The notes below the pieces were generated by a model. The model was not told the DNA's origin. It saw only the letters and a program-made list of their open reading frames with translations, and did not search any database. Position numbers and translations under genes: made by a program. 64,000 nt of DNA, from contig CP085831.1 of NCBI GenBank assembly GCA_020809705.1, forward strand, positions 992,001 to 1,056,000, read 5' to 3'. This DNA comes from Calonectria ilicicola. Its lineage: Eukaryota > Ascomycota > Sordariomycetes > Hypocreales > Nectriaceae. Numbering within the stretch: the first letter of the stretch is position 1; the number at the start of each line of letters is the position of its first letter. Of this stretch, positions 33,285-44,593 are shown in pieces.

Positions 33285-34525
33285 ATGTCTCTGGCATCGG
33301 CTTTCCTGAAGCCATACAGGATTCCTCAACTTGAAGCGGACCAGCGACCGGGTTCGGACGCCATCTTCAACTCCGACAGTCAAGCCGATATCCTTGTAGC
33401 ACTGAAAACATGGAGCTCAAAACGTGTGCTGCTTGTCCATAGCCGCGCCCTCGCGTCGGAAACTACCTAGATTGACGATTTGAAAACCTCATTTGGCACC
33501 CGCCTCGTCGCGTCGAAAGAGGGCGTGGGCGCTCACTCGCCTTACGCCGACCTGATCGATATTGCGCATCTGATTATCAACCATGACATTGACTGCGTTG
33601 TTTGTGTGGGGAGCGGCTCATACTCGGATGCGTGCAAGTCAGCACGATTGCTATCAGCCACCCTTCCGCCAGGCTTTGGTGAGATGGAAATGGAGGCGCT
33701 AATTGATCCTAAAGTAGGAATAGCACCCGAAAGCGCCCTGAGAAAGACTGAAGGAGTGAGATTAATTCTCGTGCCGTCGAGCCTTTCCGCTGGCGAATGG
33801 AACTGGGCAGCGAGCTGCACCAACAGCTCCGGGAAGAAGCAACATTTTGCGCTCAAGGACGGATGCGCTGCTGACTTGGTTCTCATGGACCCCTGGATGG
33901 CGAGGTCAGCTCCAGAACAGCTGTGGCTGAGCTCTGGTATGCGAGCCGTTGACCATTGCGTGGAGACACTTTGTAACCCCAAATGCGCAGAGCACCCAGA
34001 TGCCCAACAATGGTGCGAAGAGGCTCTGAGGGATTTATCCAAGGGTCTAGTAGAGTACAAGCAGGGCCTTCACGGGGACCCGAATGAGTTGATCCAAGGG
34101 ATAAGCAAGTGCCAAGCTGGTAGCCGTATGGCACTCATGAGCTTCATTGTTTATAGAATCCCAATGGGCCTCAGCCATGCCATAGGACATCAATTGGGCA
34201 GTGTGGCAGGCGTGATGCACGCATAACTAGCTGCATCATGCTCCCCGCAGTGTTGCGCTCTACCAAACCCATGACGTTGGAAGCGCAATCTCGAGTCGTC
34301 AAGGTATTTAATGAGAGCTTGGGATGGCAGGAGACTGAGGTATCAGGCTGTGTAGCAAGGCCAGTAAAACTCTTGGGTTTGCCTAGAAGTCTCACCGAAG
34401 TTGGCGTAACGACCACGGAGCAGATAGAGAAGATTATCGACAAAACCATGCCGGATGTCTTGTTTGCATATGGGCTGGCATCTACGAGGCAAGAGGTTTC
34501 TGCTATCGTATACTCTGCAAAGTAA
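33285..34525 (+). pseudogene. Broken iron-containing alcohol dehydrogenase / maleylacetate reductase-like gene
   Basis: The protein similarity runs through three pieces. Piece 1 starts at ATG 33285 (AACAATGTCT) and ends at an in-frame TAG at 33468-33470; the same frame continues after it (IDDLKTSFGTRLVASKEGVGAHSPY). Piece 2 runs to 34226 and holds the NAD-binding-type GSGSYSDACK and the metal-ligand blocks GMRAVDHCVE and GLSHAIGHQLGSVAGVMH. At about 34221 the frame breaks: the expected MHGITS reads correctly only after one base is missing, and piece 3 (ITSCIMLPAVLR..., to 34525) is in the next frame. Thus one nonsense change and one 1-base frameshift separate it from a full-length enzyme. Family members reduce maleylacetate in aromatic degradation or oxidise alcohols with Fe2+. 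The rest is well preserved, so the loss looks recent, unless the two lesions are sequencing errors. Confidence 0.8.
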
Positions 34526-34710
34526 ATGCGATTAATCAGAAGGAGAATCCGTTCATCATTAAAAACTATATATTCATATCTAATCGGGATGGCATTCTGC
34601 TCATCAAATATCGTCCCTATTATAGATTACATTCAACATTGAAACAAAGTATGTATGTGGCTCCATGAAGTAACACTAAGCCATCAACAGCGACAATAGT
34701 GGATTGCGTT

Positions 34711-36810
34711 TTATACGCCAGAGTCTTCCTGGTGAATCGAGTGATCCGTCTTGTGTGTGTGCCAGTTAGCACAGACATCATCAAGCTGCTCTGTATCAAA
34801 CTGGTTGACAGCCGACATCATTTCGTCTTGACGCTCAATGAACTGAACTGCAAATCCCTCAGATGTGTGCCATCCAATGTGGCAATGCATCAGCCACACA
34901 CCGGGATTGTCCGTCTCCCAAGCCATGACCAAGTATCCAGAAGGTGGAAGCATGGCAGTGTCGCGCCTGGGTGGGTTGTTGAGGTTGAGTGGGACAGACG
35001 AATTGTATTGACCAACTCCCTGCGCAAGGACGAAGAAATCATGACCGTGAAGATGGATAGGGTGTGTGACAGGAATTTCTGTGGCCACAACGAAGTAAAC
35101 CCACTGATTCGCCTGCTTGAGTTCAATGACAGCCTCGCGTTCTTCAAATGCGTCGAATTCGTCGGTGCCGTTCACAATGGACTGAAGCGTGGGATATTGC
35201 CAGTCTGTCAACATGGTAGTGCTGTTTAGGTACCATTTGAACAAGCCGGCATCATTTCTGCCAACAGTGGCAGTAGACAAGTCCTTCCAATCGGCAATAT
35301 CCACCGTCTTAGGGACAACAGGGACAAGATTCGTAGTCTCGTCGGTACAGTCATCGATATACTCGTGCCCGATGGTTGTTGGTAGCTCAGTGCTATCGCC
35401 GTATGAAATAATGCCTTTGATGTTTTCTGGGTCTTTGACATCAGAGCAGGCTGATTGAGGAATCGCGCGCATCCAAAAGTTGCTAGCAACAGAAGCTTGG
35501 TTGGCAGTTACAATGACATCGTATCGTTGTCCTAGGGTTTGTTAGATAGTTCTCAAACAGATATCGAGTTACTTACCCATTCCGATGCTCACGTGCGTAG
35601 CTTCGTAAGGCTGAACAGGGATGAGATCTGAAGAAATGACGGTCAAGGTGTGGTTATCGATGGAGAATTTCCAGTGAGTGTCGACGGCAGAGTTGACCAG
35701 TCTCATTCGATAAGACTTGCCCTCTTCAAACTTAACATTAAGTCGGGAGCCAGTCTGGGAGGAGTCACCGTCAAGCCCAAAAACATTTGTGCCATTGATT
35801 AAACCGTTGGCGAGCTGGGGCGGGCCAGTAGTTTGGGCAGCTGAGTACAACTCATCCACCGTCTGATGATCCCAATCGTTCATCATGATCATGCCGAGGT
35901 CTTCATCGTAGTTTGCAGAGGCTGGTCCGTTGACAATAATGCCACCAAAAACACCCTGATACGCCTGAAGGGCAAAGTGAGAGTGATACCAACTGGAACC
36001 GTACTGCTCGGCTTTCCAGGTATAGGTCATGGTATCTCCCACGGCAAGCGGACATTGAGTGATTGAGGGGACACCGTCATTTGCATTGGTATGGTTCTGG
36101 CGCATACCGTGGAAATGAAGACTCGTTCCATTGAGAGAGGTGGTCAAAGAATTTATGAGATGAACCTTGACAGTATCGCCCCAGTCGGCAAAGATGGTAG
36201 GACCGGGGATAGATCCATTCACAGCCATTGCAGTGCGTGGGATACCATCAGGGGCGATGGTGATGTCGCTGACCTCAAGCCAATATTCCCGGACGACCCC
36301 AGTATCAACGGGTTGAACCATGTAATCAGTGTTGATGTCATAGTTACACCACTGGGAACGAGTCGAGGGTGTGTTTCCACCGCAGGCCGTTGTATTTGAA
36401 CCAGAACCGCCATTGCCAGAGCCGCCATGGCCGGAACCACCATGGCCAGAACCTGAGCCATGACCTGAACCATGACCAGAGCCGTTACCGGAACCACCAT
36501 GCCCGGATCCGCCATTTCCAGAGCCGCCATGGCCAGAACCACCATGGCCAGAACCCGAGCCATTATCAGAGCCATGGCTGGAACCATTGCCGGAACCGTG
36601 ACCAGATCCCGAACCCTGATGAGAACCGGAGCCGTAAGACCCAGAGCCACGAGATCCTGATCCGCGCTTAGAACCCGAGCCATGATATGAGCTCGAAGCA
36701 TAACGAGAATTCGAACCATGATGCGAGTTTCTGGCAACGAGGCCCGCGTCAGGAACGGATCCGGCCAACGCAGCAGTAAGGCCGCTGGCCAAAACGAGAG
36801 CTTTCAACAT
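34711..36810 (-). CDS. Secreted laccase (multicopper oxidase) with Gly/Ser/His-rich N-terminal repeat region
   Basis: Exons 36810-35577 and 35531-34711 joined by a 45-nt intron (GTAAGT...CCCTAG) give 684 residues. A signal peptide (MLKALVLASGLTAALAGS) starts the protein. Residues about 30-140 are a Gly, Ser, His and Asn repeat (GHGGSGHGGSGNGGSG units), unusual for laccases. The three cupredoxin domains carry all copper blocks: SLHFHGMRQ, WYHSHFALQAYQG, HPIHLHGHDF and WLMHCHIGWHTSEGF, so types 1, 2 and 3 copper sites should be intact. The protein ends in DSGV, the C-terminal processing motif (DSGL/I/V) of ascomycete laccases in the strict sense. Role: oxidation of phenols coupled to oxygen reduction outside the cell. 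It follows the broken dehydrogenase in convergent orientation. A TATA box lies at 36929-36935 on the same strand. N-glycosylation sites are frequent. Confidence 0.95.
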
Positions 36811-37777
36811 CTTAATAAAACGAGTGTAACTTAATACATATAACGATTGACAAAGAGGCCTAGCTTAGGCCTGATAGGAAAGAGCGTGGTTGCTGAGATT
36901 GATCATGAGATTGAGAGCTGTGAAACGTCTTTATAGCAGTCCTTTCTCAATGCGTAGTTTTTCATAACCCAACACACGCCGCGGGCCGTAGTTCGAACCG
37001 CCTGATGGAAAAGACGCCTCGTTCAGCCGCAATCTAGATTTGGCAACTCGACTATGTCTGTATTACCCCTCATCATCAGGGGTGAAGACCTTGTCTTCGA
37101 TAGTCAAAATTACAAACTGCAAGAAGCAGACATTAGCGTGACAGTTTTCTCGTATCAACCCACACAACCAACTCGATCGCCAAGGCGGCAACGACGGTCG
37201 CTGATGTAGGAACAGTCACCGCAACTCCACCGGGCTGAGCTGAACGGTCTTGGCGGGCCAAGTCGAGCAAATCGTCGCGCGACCCACAGCCTTCGGCAAG
37301 TGGGATGTGGAGATGATTATAGGAATCCTGCGCTAGTGTTGTTCCTCAGCAGGGTTGCATGACGCATCCCCTGCGCGGAACTTTGGCGTAGCGGCACGAC
37401 GGGCTGACTTTATCTGGAGCTTTATCTGGGGAATGGGTGATGTTCCGATCATTTTCATGATATCCTGCTAATCTAATCCGTTTATCGACTAGTTTGAGGC
37501 AAGGCAATATTGAGCCACATGGTCAGCTCGGCGTTCCCCTTGCCCGAAGCTCCGACGCGCACTTTTCATGCTTCATGATTCAGGCACGTTCATTTCCATC
37601 TATGGGTCCTTGATAATATTGAGTCGGGACGAGCGCTAGATGTATTGCGGTATCTCTTCCCTCATAAACCCACCCATCTGTACCCCGTACATCCTTCAGG
37701 CCAGACACCACGACTTCCCTTCCCTTCTCGTGATCATCTGGAGGAATACTTTGACAAAACTTCAAGAATTCACTACA
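36811..37777. other. Divergent intergenic region, laccase and small secreted protein promoters
   Basis: About 970 bases between two divergent genes, both for secreted proteins. It holds the laccase TATA box. No RNA gene or repeat was recognised. Confidence 0.5.
36929..36935 (-). promoter_or_regulatory. TATA box of laccase gene
   Basis: TATAAAG on the minus strand, about 120 bases upstream of the laccase ATG, a usual fungal TATA-to-start distance. Confidence 0.5.
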
Positions 37778-38414
37778 ATGCGTTTTACTCTCACTTCATC
37801 TTTGCCAGCCCTGCTGTTGCCGGCATTGGCCTCGGCTAGCTCAGCGCCTCGCGACATTCCAGACTCATTCCAAATCTATGGATATGGCGAGGGCATTGGC
37901 GGCCTCTCAATTTTCTCAGCTGGAGGTGAGTATCTTTTCACCTTCATGGAAAAGACCTTTATTGACTTGTACAGGCGAGGCCTTTCTCGGTGACTACAAG
38001 CTAGCCAACAACGCTCAGGCTGCCCCCGTTGTCTGTATGTATTATCATTCACCTTCAGATGAGCCTTTCTAGCTAACAATTCTTCAAGTCACGCCCACTG
38101 ACAAGGCTTGGTATGCATCTCCTAATACCACGGAAACCGATCGACCGACCTGGGACAAATACAAGTTTTCGATTCCGTCGGCATCGTCTTCGTCTCGCGA
38201 TGTCACCTTCGTCAGTGAGGATAACAAGGACGTCGTCACCGACTCTTTTACTACTTATGGCACAATTGTTTTTGTTAGTGGAAGCGATGGAAATGTCGAG
38301 TCCAATTGGTTTGCTGTCCCGTCCAACACTGAAGGCGTCTATGCTCTGAAGTGGGACCACAATGCTGTTGATGGCATCTTGCTCACACTTAAGGCGACCC
38401 CCCCTTCCAGTTAA
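37778..38414 (+). CDS. Small secreted protein, three exons
   Basis: Exons 37778-37925, 37975-38034 and 38089-38414 give 177 residues. Intron 1 (49 nt, GTGAGT) and intron 2 (54 nt, GTATGT, with a GCTAAC branch site) are both textbook and keep the frame. The N-terminus MRFTLTSSLPALLLPALASAS is a signal peptide; APRDIP marks the likely mature start. The mature part is about 157 residues, with a Gly-rich opening (YGYGEGIGGLSIFSAGG), EAFLGDYKLANNAQAAPV, and a beta-rich C-terminal half. There are no Cys residues in the mature part, which sets it apart from typical disulfide-rich effectors. The family looks like a common fungal secreted protein of unknown function. Divergent from the laccase, so the two could share regulation (inference). 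Confidence 0.8.
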
Positions 38415-39826
38415 ATCACGACGGTTGAGAGCATCTTGTTGTGATTTGAAGAGTCAGTCAGTTTCTTGAATTAATTCGAACTATCATTGTTTGCGCGATG
38501 ATGCGTGCGATATGGTATTTGTTAGCACATAGTAGATATAATATTTGTTCTTTTAGTTCATCTAGTCAAATAAAACCCATCTTGTGTTATTATCGATCAT
38601 AATTCTTTTTCTCTTTTTGCTCCACCTCAGAAATCGCCCAATGAAAGATCCCTTGTCGTTGATGACCACGGCGGCAAAGGCAGAGTTTGAGGCCCCCGAA
38701 GTGTGGCGTCGCGATCTAACCGAATTCTCAACAGAAGATCGTTTAATTTGGCCACTATTCCGCTTCGATTGTAATGTTCCGAGCCTAATTGCTCGGTGGA
38801 GCGGGAAAATTCCACAAAATAAGTCGTGCCAGAAGCGAGAGCACTTGATCGAAACCGATGGCGGGCCTTGCCGTCAACGAATCCACTGTGGCGTCTCGGG
38901 TTGTGGTGGTCCTACGGACAAACACGGCTCGCTCATTGAGGATTTGAACATGATTTCTTGGCGTTGTGAAAGATTAGCGCTTCGGCTGATCGACGGCAAC
39001 ACACTATACCCAATCAAGTTAGCAAATGCAGGGGAGTATGCTGCAAGACTAAGGGATATGCACGGCGGTGACACAAACAGCCTCTTGTCAGCATTTTCAG
39101 CTCGCCTCGATGTGGTCAAATGTTTCATGACCTGTGGAACATTCGGTCCAACCTCACGGTTGCAAATCTGAGCATTCATTTCTTCAATTTGTTGAGGAAA
39201 GAAATGATTCCAGGACAACAAACTCAAGGCTTCTAAGATCCATTGGACAAAAAAGAACTTATGTTGAATAGCCGTTTGATCAAATTCGCACTCTAAATGA
39301 CAACCAAGAATCCAGGATGAGAAAAGAGAAGCCAGATACCCTAAAGAGCTTCCTGTCTAACAAGAGCCGAGGCAAACGTCGGTTGCTAAAATAAAGACCG
39401 GATGAGCCCCCGAGTGGATCAGTAAACCCCATACCGGCTGATTGTGGACCTCTTCGGTGCTTTGCCGTTCCTGTGGATACTCCTGAATCCAAGAAAGACT
39501 TGTACCTAATTGGCAGCCACACCAGTTCAAATGCGCAATACCTTTCGAAAGTAGGCCGTTTGGTATGGAGCAGTTACTTTAGGGATTACGGCTGTCAGGT
39601 CATCGCTTCTGCGGCAATTTCCTATTCCGCGACCCCTGTAACATGATCAAATTTGTCACTTGCATACGCAATACAGCTGAGGCTGAAGTGACGCAGATAG
39701 GCTGACGGCGCAGGTCTGCGGTCAAGACCATTAGGCAATGGGAATAAAAATTCCCCAAGCCTAGAAAGGAAACATAAAAAGGTTCACAATGTCGGCTAGG
39801 CAGGATTATTACCCTCAGATAGATGT
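38415..39826. other. Intergenic and flank of decayed NLR; unassigned ORF
   Basis: About 1.4 kb. A plus-strand frame (first ATG 38641, to 39171, 176 codons) shows no motif and is overlapped by minus-strand frames, so I do not call it a gene. The part from 39280 to 39826 lies beyond the last recognisable NLR codons and shows no further match on the minus strand. Confidence 0.4.
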
Positions 39827-40914
39827 TCACCTCAAGGCGCTTCCAAACCCAAGGATAGCTAACATTATGGACAGGACCTGTTTGTATATATCTTGAGAAT
39901 CCGATTTGGTAATATCATGCATCATCTGGCTATAAAAAGCTTCAAGGCCAGGAGGAAACTCTTTCATGCGTGACACTAGGATTCGACTCTGACACTTGGC
40001 TAGCTCTTGGCATACTAAGGCCACCCATTGGAAGGTACCGTGGGTGTTCTGGGAGAGATTATGGCGTATTTCAGTGATATCGTTTTCTGTACATCTCTTT
40101 TGTTCAAACAGACGTTCAGTCTTGTAGTCAATATAGAATCTGACGGCCTGTAAAATTGATTGTTCGTTCAATTCTAGTGACAAGGGAACCCTATGCAAGG
40201 CAGGCGATATACTGTCCAAAATTTCCGGCCTATTTCGACTGGATATAATCCACTTTGTTTGATATTGTGAGTTACTGGTAATGAGTTTTAAAAGCACATC
40301 AAGATCTGCAGTGCATTCATCCAAGGCGTCTATAACCAAATACGAATTTTGCATTGCAGAATCTTACAGCATTCTATTGAATATCGCAATGAGAGCCACT
40401 TGGGGGTTCCAATGATTTAGATCGGGATCTTTGTCGCGAATATACGAGATTAGGGATGGATGTTGTTCGACAAGGAGATAAATCAGTCCTTTAAGCACCG
40501 CGGTGGTATTATTAAGCCCCGAGTTTGTTGCTTGACAGAAAAGTAAGACAACAGTGAGGTACTCTCAGTGTTTTTGAGCTTTGTTAAAGGCTCTAACTCA
40601 TTAATAATACCACAAAGTAGCATTGTTTTTCCTTTGCCAGGGTCACCTTTGATCCAAAGCAACCGACATTCTTCATTATCACGCCATCAGGTGTACTCTG
40701 GTGTTTCTAGGACCCAACTGTACGCATCTCTCAGAAGACCTCCCTTGAGGTCTTCAATACGAAGCTTATCGTCTCGGGGATCGGTGGATCGAAAGGTTTT
40801 AAGGTATTCTCGATTGAGTGCCTCCTCGCTTGTGCCGGTGCCGGCATTGTAGATGTCTCCGATGTGGACTTTCGCATTCCCGTCCGCATTGATATCTCTC
40901 GTCGAGTGCGACAT
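39827..40914 (-). pseudogene. Decayed NACHT-type NLR with N-terminal HET-s-like amyloid motif
   Basis: Reading the minus strand from ATG 40914, residues 4-24 contain DINADGNAKVHIGD, which matches the amyloid-forming repeat motif of HET-s-related NLR systems (x-N/D-xx-A-x-V-x-I/L-G-D/N). Then come STDPRDDKLRIEDLKGG and WVLETPEYT, the fungal linker before NACHT. The NACHT P-loop reads LLWIKGDPGKGKTML and the downstream Walker B is YLVIDALDEC; later blocks SSRNRPEI and FQWVALVCQEL follow. Three lesions interrupt it: TGA at 40687-40689 before the P-loop, loss of one base in a T-run near 40539-40542 (the frame shifts at SYF|CQAT), and TAA at 40364-40366. Similarity stops at about 39830, so any WD40, ankyrin or TPR sensor part is gone. 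This is a remnant of an immunity/incompatibility sensor; it cannot make the full protein as it stands. Confidence 0.85.
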
Positions 40915-42481
40915 TGCGAGTAGCGCGACTCGAGGCCCAGAGCTTATACTGGTGTCCAGAGGTCGGTCTAGAGCCCGTAGAATTGAGGTTGGCCTCGAGG
41001 CTGGGGATTTCGATAGGAGCGGTTCTGCGCCACCTGGGTCGTGGAGGATGAAGTGTTGCAGCAATAAAAATAAAAGGAATGGCACGTATCGCAGGTTGAT
41101 TTGAAACTAGATGCTCTTAGTTAAGTAGCAAAGGATGGGATCGAATATCGATGATGACGGGAGGAAAAAGGCGCGAGAGCAGGCAGCCTTACATTTGCGT
41201 TCGCAAATGCGAACCGCCGAGCTGGACAAATCAGCTTTATAGGAGCTGTGTGTTAAGTGGGGCTTAGGTACTCTTGGAAGTGGATGGGGAGAGCACGAAA
41301 TGACAAACCAGTTGAGGACTGAAGACGTATCGCCAAAAGTAAGACATAATCATCACAAGTTGAATCCATTAGACAATTTGATTAAATCCTTTCTACACAA
41401 AATATGATAATCATCACAACATCTCCCTTGCAATACGCTCTTACGAGTTGTCAATACAAACAGTATCACCATGACAACAATTCAACTTAGGTTGAATGCA
41501 CTCTAAAATGACGATTTGAACAACACAAAGAAATTCAAATATAACATTTCCCAATACTATTCTCTTCCATGCAACATAGGGGTCATATGGAATCTATGTT
41601 GGCCCCCTATAAAATCGAGACATGCACCCGATGATGCCGAGCCATGATCGGGCTATTTACTTGGGCCGAGCTACAACTATCCACATGCAGACTCGACATG
41701 AATGACCAATGCATTAATCAGAAAACACCCTTTTAAAACCGGCGGTTTCTTAAAATGGGCCACCTGATGGCCACCGAATGGCTGGTACAGCATAGCCATA
41801 TTCCACGTCGTTGATGACGATTACAGCCACGCAAATCATCAGACTACTGCAAAATTGCATCACAATGAGGCCTTGAATCTGACTAGTGTAATATATTTTG
41901 GAGAATATTCAAATTCAAGTAACATTTAAGGTCTTGGCACAGTGTGACGCTCCTTGGCATTGGCGCGTCGACTACGCCACCTAGTAAATACATCAGTATA
42001 AAATTTGGACAACGATTATGTCAGATACAACCCATAAGAGATCGCCATGTCAATTGAGAGCACTCGGCAACCGAAAATTAAGCCTAAATTAGACTTCTAC
42101 ATTTATAGGCATTTCTTGCATCTACCGTCGTCGTAGTCGGAACCGTCGGGATGGAATTTATTGGTCGTGAAAATTGAGCTTAGCCTCATCTGCTGATGGC
42201 CAAGGAGGGTCATTACGTACTAGAAGCCGCTGATTCCGAGTGCCTCTAAGCACAAGCTTATTAAAATATCTCCGAATGCGAAAGTAAATGGTAGCTCGCG
42301 ATGTTATAAAAGCGTTGGTGCTTGCACTATGGAAGCTCTTGATCTTCATCTCAACCATCAACATCAATCGTCTAGCTCCAAACTACCAAATCCATTTCGC
42401 TTTACGCAATCGCATTTTTTTTTCCAGATATCAGAAACTTCAATCTTCCTTTTCTCCAAAAGCATCCGAAAGTACCTCAAA
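40915..42481. other. Intergenic; NLR upstream region and promoter of repeat protein
   Basis: About 1.6 kb with no supported gene. In amyloid-NLR systems a matching effector gene often sits next to the NLR; I see no such frame with a matching amyloid motif here. The proximal 200 bases hold the TATA box of the gene at 42482. Confidence 0.5.
42305..42311 (+). promoter_or_regulatory. TATA box of CDWYD-repeat protein gene
   Basis: TATAAAA about 175 bases before the ATG at 42482, followed by a leader with a poly-T tract. Confidence 0.5.
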
Positions 42482-43105
42482 ATGAAGCTTTCTCTCGTTG
42501 CTGTTATCACTGCGGCTGCCCCAGCCATGATGGCTGTTCCTGTCATGGCTACCAAGTCTAAACGGGGTTATCCTGCTCACCCTGACCATTTCGACTTACC
42601 AAAGGATGAGTATGGCGATTACAAGTACTATCCCCCACCCAAGGAGGATGATGGACATTATGCAGGCGACAAGAAGAAGCACGACAAGAAGGGCGCCGAC
42701 GAGTATTGGAAGAATCCATGTGACTGGTACGATGAGACGAAGTGGAGCAATTACGACGTGTACAAGGCATATTGCAAGGACAAGAAGTGTGATTGGTACG
42801 ATGCATCCAAGTGGGAAAGTTACGCCAAGTACGAGGACTTTTGCAAGGAAAAAGTGCAGGAATGGAAGGACGAAAAGACCACGGACTACGACAAGAACAA
42901 AGATTGCGATTGGTATGACGCACCAAAATGGGAGAGCTACGACAAGTACAAATACTTTTGCAAACCCAAAAAGTGTGATTGGTATGATGCATCCAAGTGG
43001 GAGAGTTATGAAAAGTACAAGGAATTTTGCAAGGACAAGGAGTATGAGTGGAAATATGAGGAGGAAGGGAAGGATAAGAAAAATGACAAGACTGGAGAGA
43101 AGTAG
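42482..43105 (+). CDS. Secreted protein with four CDWYD tandem repeats
   Basis: Single exon of 207 codons from the ATG at 42482; the frame is open upstream, but only this start gives a signal peptide (MKLSLVAVITAAAPAMMAVP). A Lys-Arg pair at 27-28 (KSKR) is a possible Kex2 site. Residues 35-78 are Tyr, Lys, Asp and Pro-rich. Four copies of a 20-residue unit start at residues 80, 103, 142 and 165: CDWYD-x2-KWxxY-xx-Y-xx-(F/Y)C, each with one Cys at both ends. Copies 1-2 and 3-4 are 23 residues apart; copies 2 and 3 have an extra charged insert. The ends of copies 1 and 3 are followed by KK (DKK, PKK), the C-terminus is Lys/Glu-rich. I do not recognise the family. It may be a surface or effector-like protein, or a precursor of processed peptides; there is no DUF3328 (UstYa) gene nearby that would support the latter. 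Confidence 0.8.
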   Translation: MKLSLVAVITAAAPAMMAVPVMATKSKRGYPAHPDHFDLPKDEYGDYKYYPPPKEDDGHYAGDKKKHDKKGADEYWKNPCDWYDETKWSNYDVYKAYCKDKKCDWYDASKWESYAKYEDFCKEKVQEWKDEKTTDYDKNKDCDWYDAPKWESYDKYKYFCKPKKCDWYDASKWESYEKYKEFCKDKEYEWKYEEEGKDKKNDKTGEK

Positions 43106-44593
43106 ACGACTAATGATGATCATGCCGATCACAGCACAGGAGCCAGGTGAAAGTGGTGTATGCTAGCAATGTCAGAAATGAAGGGTGCAGCAGGATGGGC
43201 AATTTCATATGACGTGGAAGTTTACAGATTGACTACATTTTGGAACATGGGCAGGTTGTGGCAGAATGAGCGAATACGACACGCTATTGGAGGAGGCTTA
43301 TGGAGAATCAGAGGTGATAAATCTTACATTCATTAGATAGTTTTAGAGATGGAGCCAAGGACAGGCCAACCCGGCATATTTAATTCCAACCACATTCTTT
43401 TTCTCGTCACACGGCTCCTGATGCAATCTTCTCATTGGATGCGTAGCTTGGACCTAGGTTTGACGGTTTCACAGGTTTTATCCAGTAGACAAATTAATAG
43501 ATGCAGAATATGGCATTGAGGTGATGAGCAAATTTTGCTGAGAATTACCTCTGCAAATCATGGCGCTGTCTAAGCTAGGATGCTTACTCCCCGGGATATC
43601 CGCGGGCATCTCCATGGATATGCACGGCCGAGCTGCATAAGCCGAGATGATGGGGCTTCGGAGTGAGATTCGCCAGGAAGCATGATCCAACTACCGCGGA
43701 TTACGGTCCAAACATCATCGAATTGATGTCATAGTTTAGCATGTGAGTCTTTCTAGCCGTTGACTATTTTTAGCTGCGCATGTGATGTGAAAGTCTTGAC
43801 TATTGCCCTGGAATGGCATCAAGGTCATTGTTGGGGCACTATGGCTTTCTTGGCGAGTGTCAGTTATTACGTGTATGTTGCATTGATGATGATGTCATGT
43901 GATGGTTCCAATACTGAAACAGTGATATCGCAGGTTTTCCATGCTGACAGGCACACACGCATGCGACAAGAGGTTTAAGCTCAATTGAAACGGGACGCGC
44001 ATCATGAGAGCTGGATTGGCCCTTTCATAGAAGTGAGGACACGGGAGAAGCGCGTTTATATGAGGAACAAGCCCATCCACCACATGTGCCCTGCGTCAAT
44101 CAGGAAATTGGTTGGCTGGGAACGAGGAAGACGCTAACCCCAAGTGACAAAATAACTCGTCCTTTCACAGCTCGGTTGCAAGCCACTGTGGCGCCGCTTC
44201 GTCATTCCTCCGGCATCGCTCTGGAAGAATGGGGGTACGTTCTGTAAGGTCTGTGGTGATGACCTCTACGCCTCTGTGAATGGGGGACCTGTCGTCTTTT
44301 CTTTGCCTATAGTAGCAATGCGCAACACCAGCCGACAGCAGACAGCAGATTAGAGGCTCAAATCAGGGTCGCAGCGACGCAGATCACAGTTTGCGCTGCG
44401 ATTGACAGGTACGCGTGCGGGATCCACCAGCTGTGGGCTCTCGCGCCATCTAATCTTATCAGATGCTGCGATGGAGGATTTAAACCAAGCCACCGGGTCC
44501 TATTGCGGCCACTAACTGGCTGTTCAGCTCGCCATTGAGTACGTACGGCCCTAAGCCGGACGCCGAACACCACCACCACCTGATTGATGCAAG
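43106..44593. other. Intergenic, nothing recognised
   Basis: About 1.5 kb. Frames up to 89 codons without motifs. No repeats or RNA genes seen. Confidence 0.45.

Noticed and set aside
36219..36737. Other-frame ORFs (up to 172 codons) over the laccase repeat region
   Set aside because: They are produced by the Gly/Ser/His repeat read in shifted frames.
38584..39171. Plus-strand ORF of 195 codons (first ATG 38641)
   Set aside because: No recognisable motif, overlapped by a minus-strand frame of similar length, and no introns or signal that would support it.
42482..43105. Calling the CDWYD protein a ustiloxin-type RiPP precursor
   Set aside because: The repeats are not separated by KR sites and there is no UstYa (DUF3328) gene or other tailoring gene nearby.
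42558..43132. Antisense ORFs opposite the CDWYD-repeat gene
   Set aside because: Their repeats are the reverse complement of the plus-strand repeats; the plus strand has the signal peptide and the TATA box.
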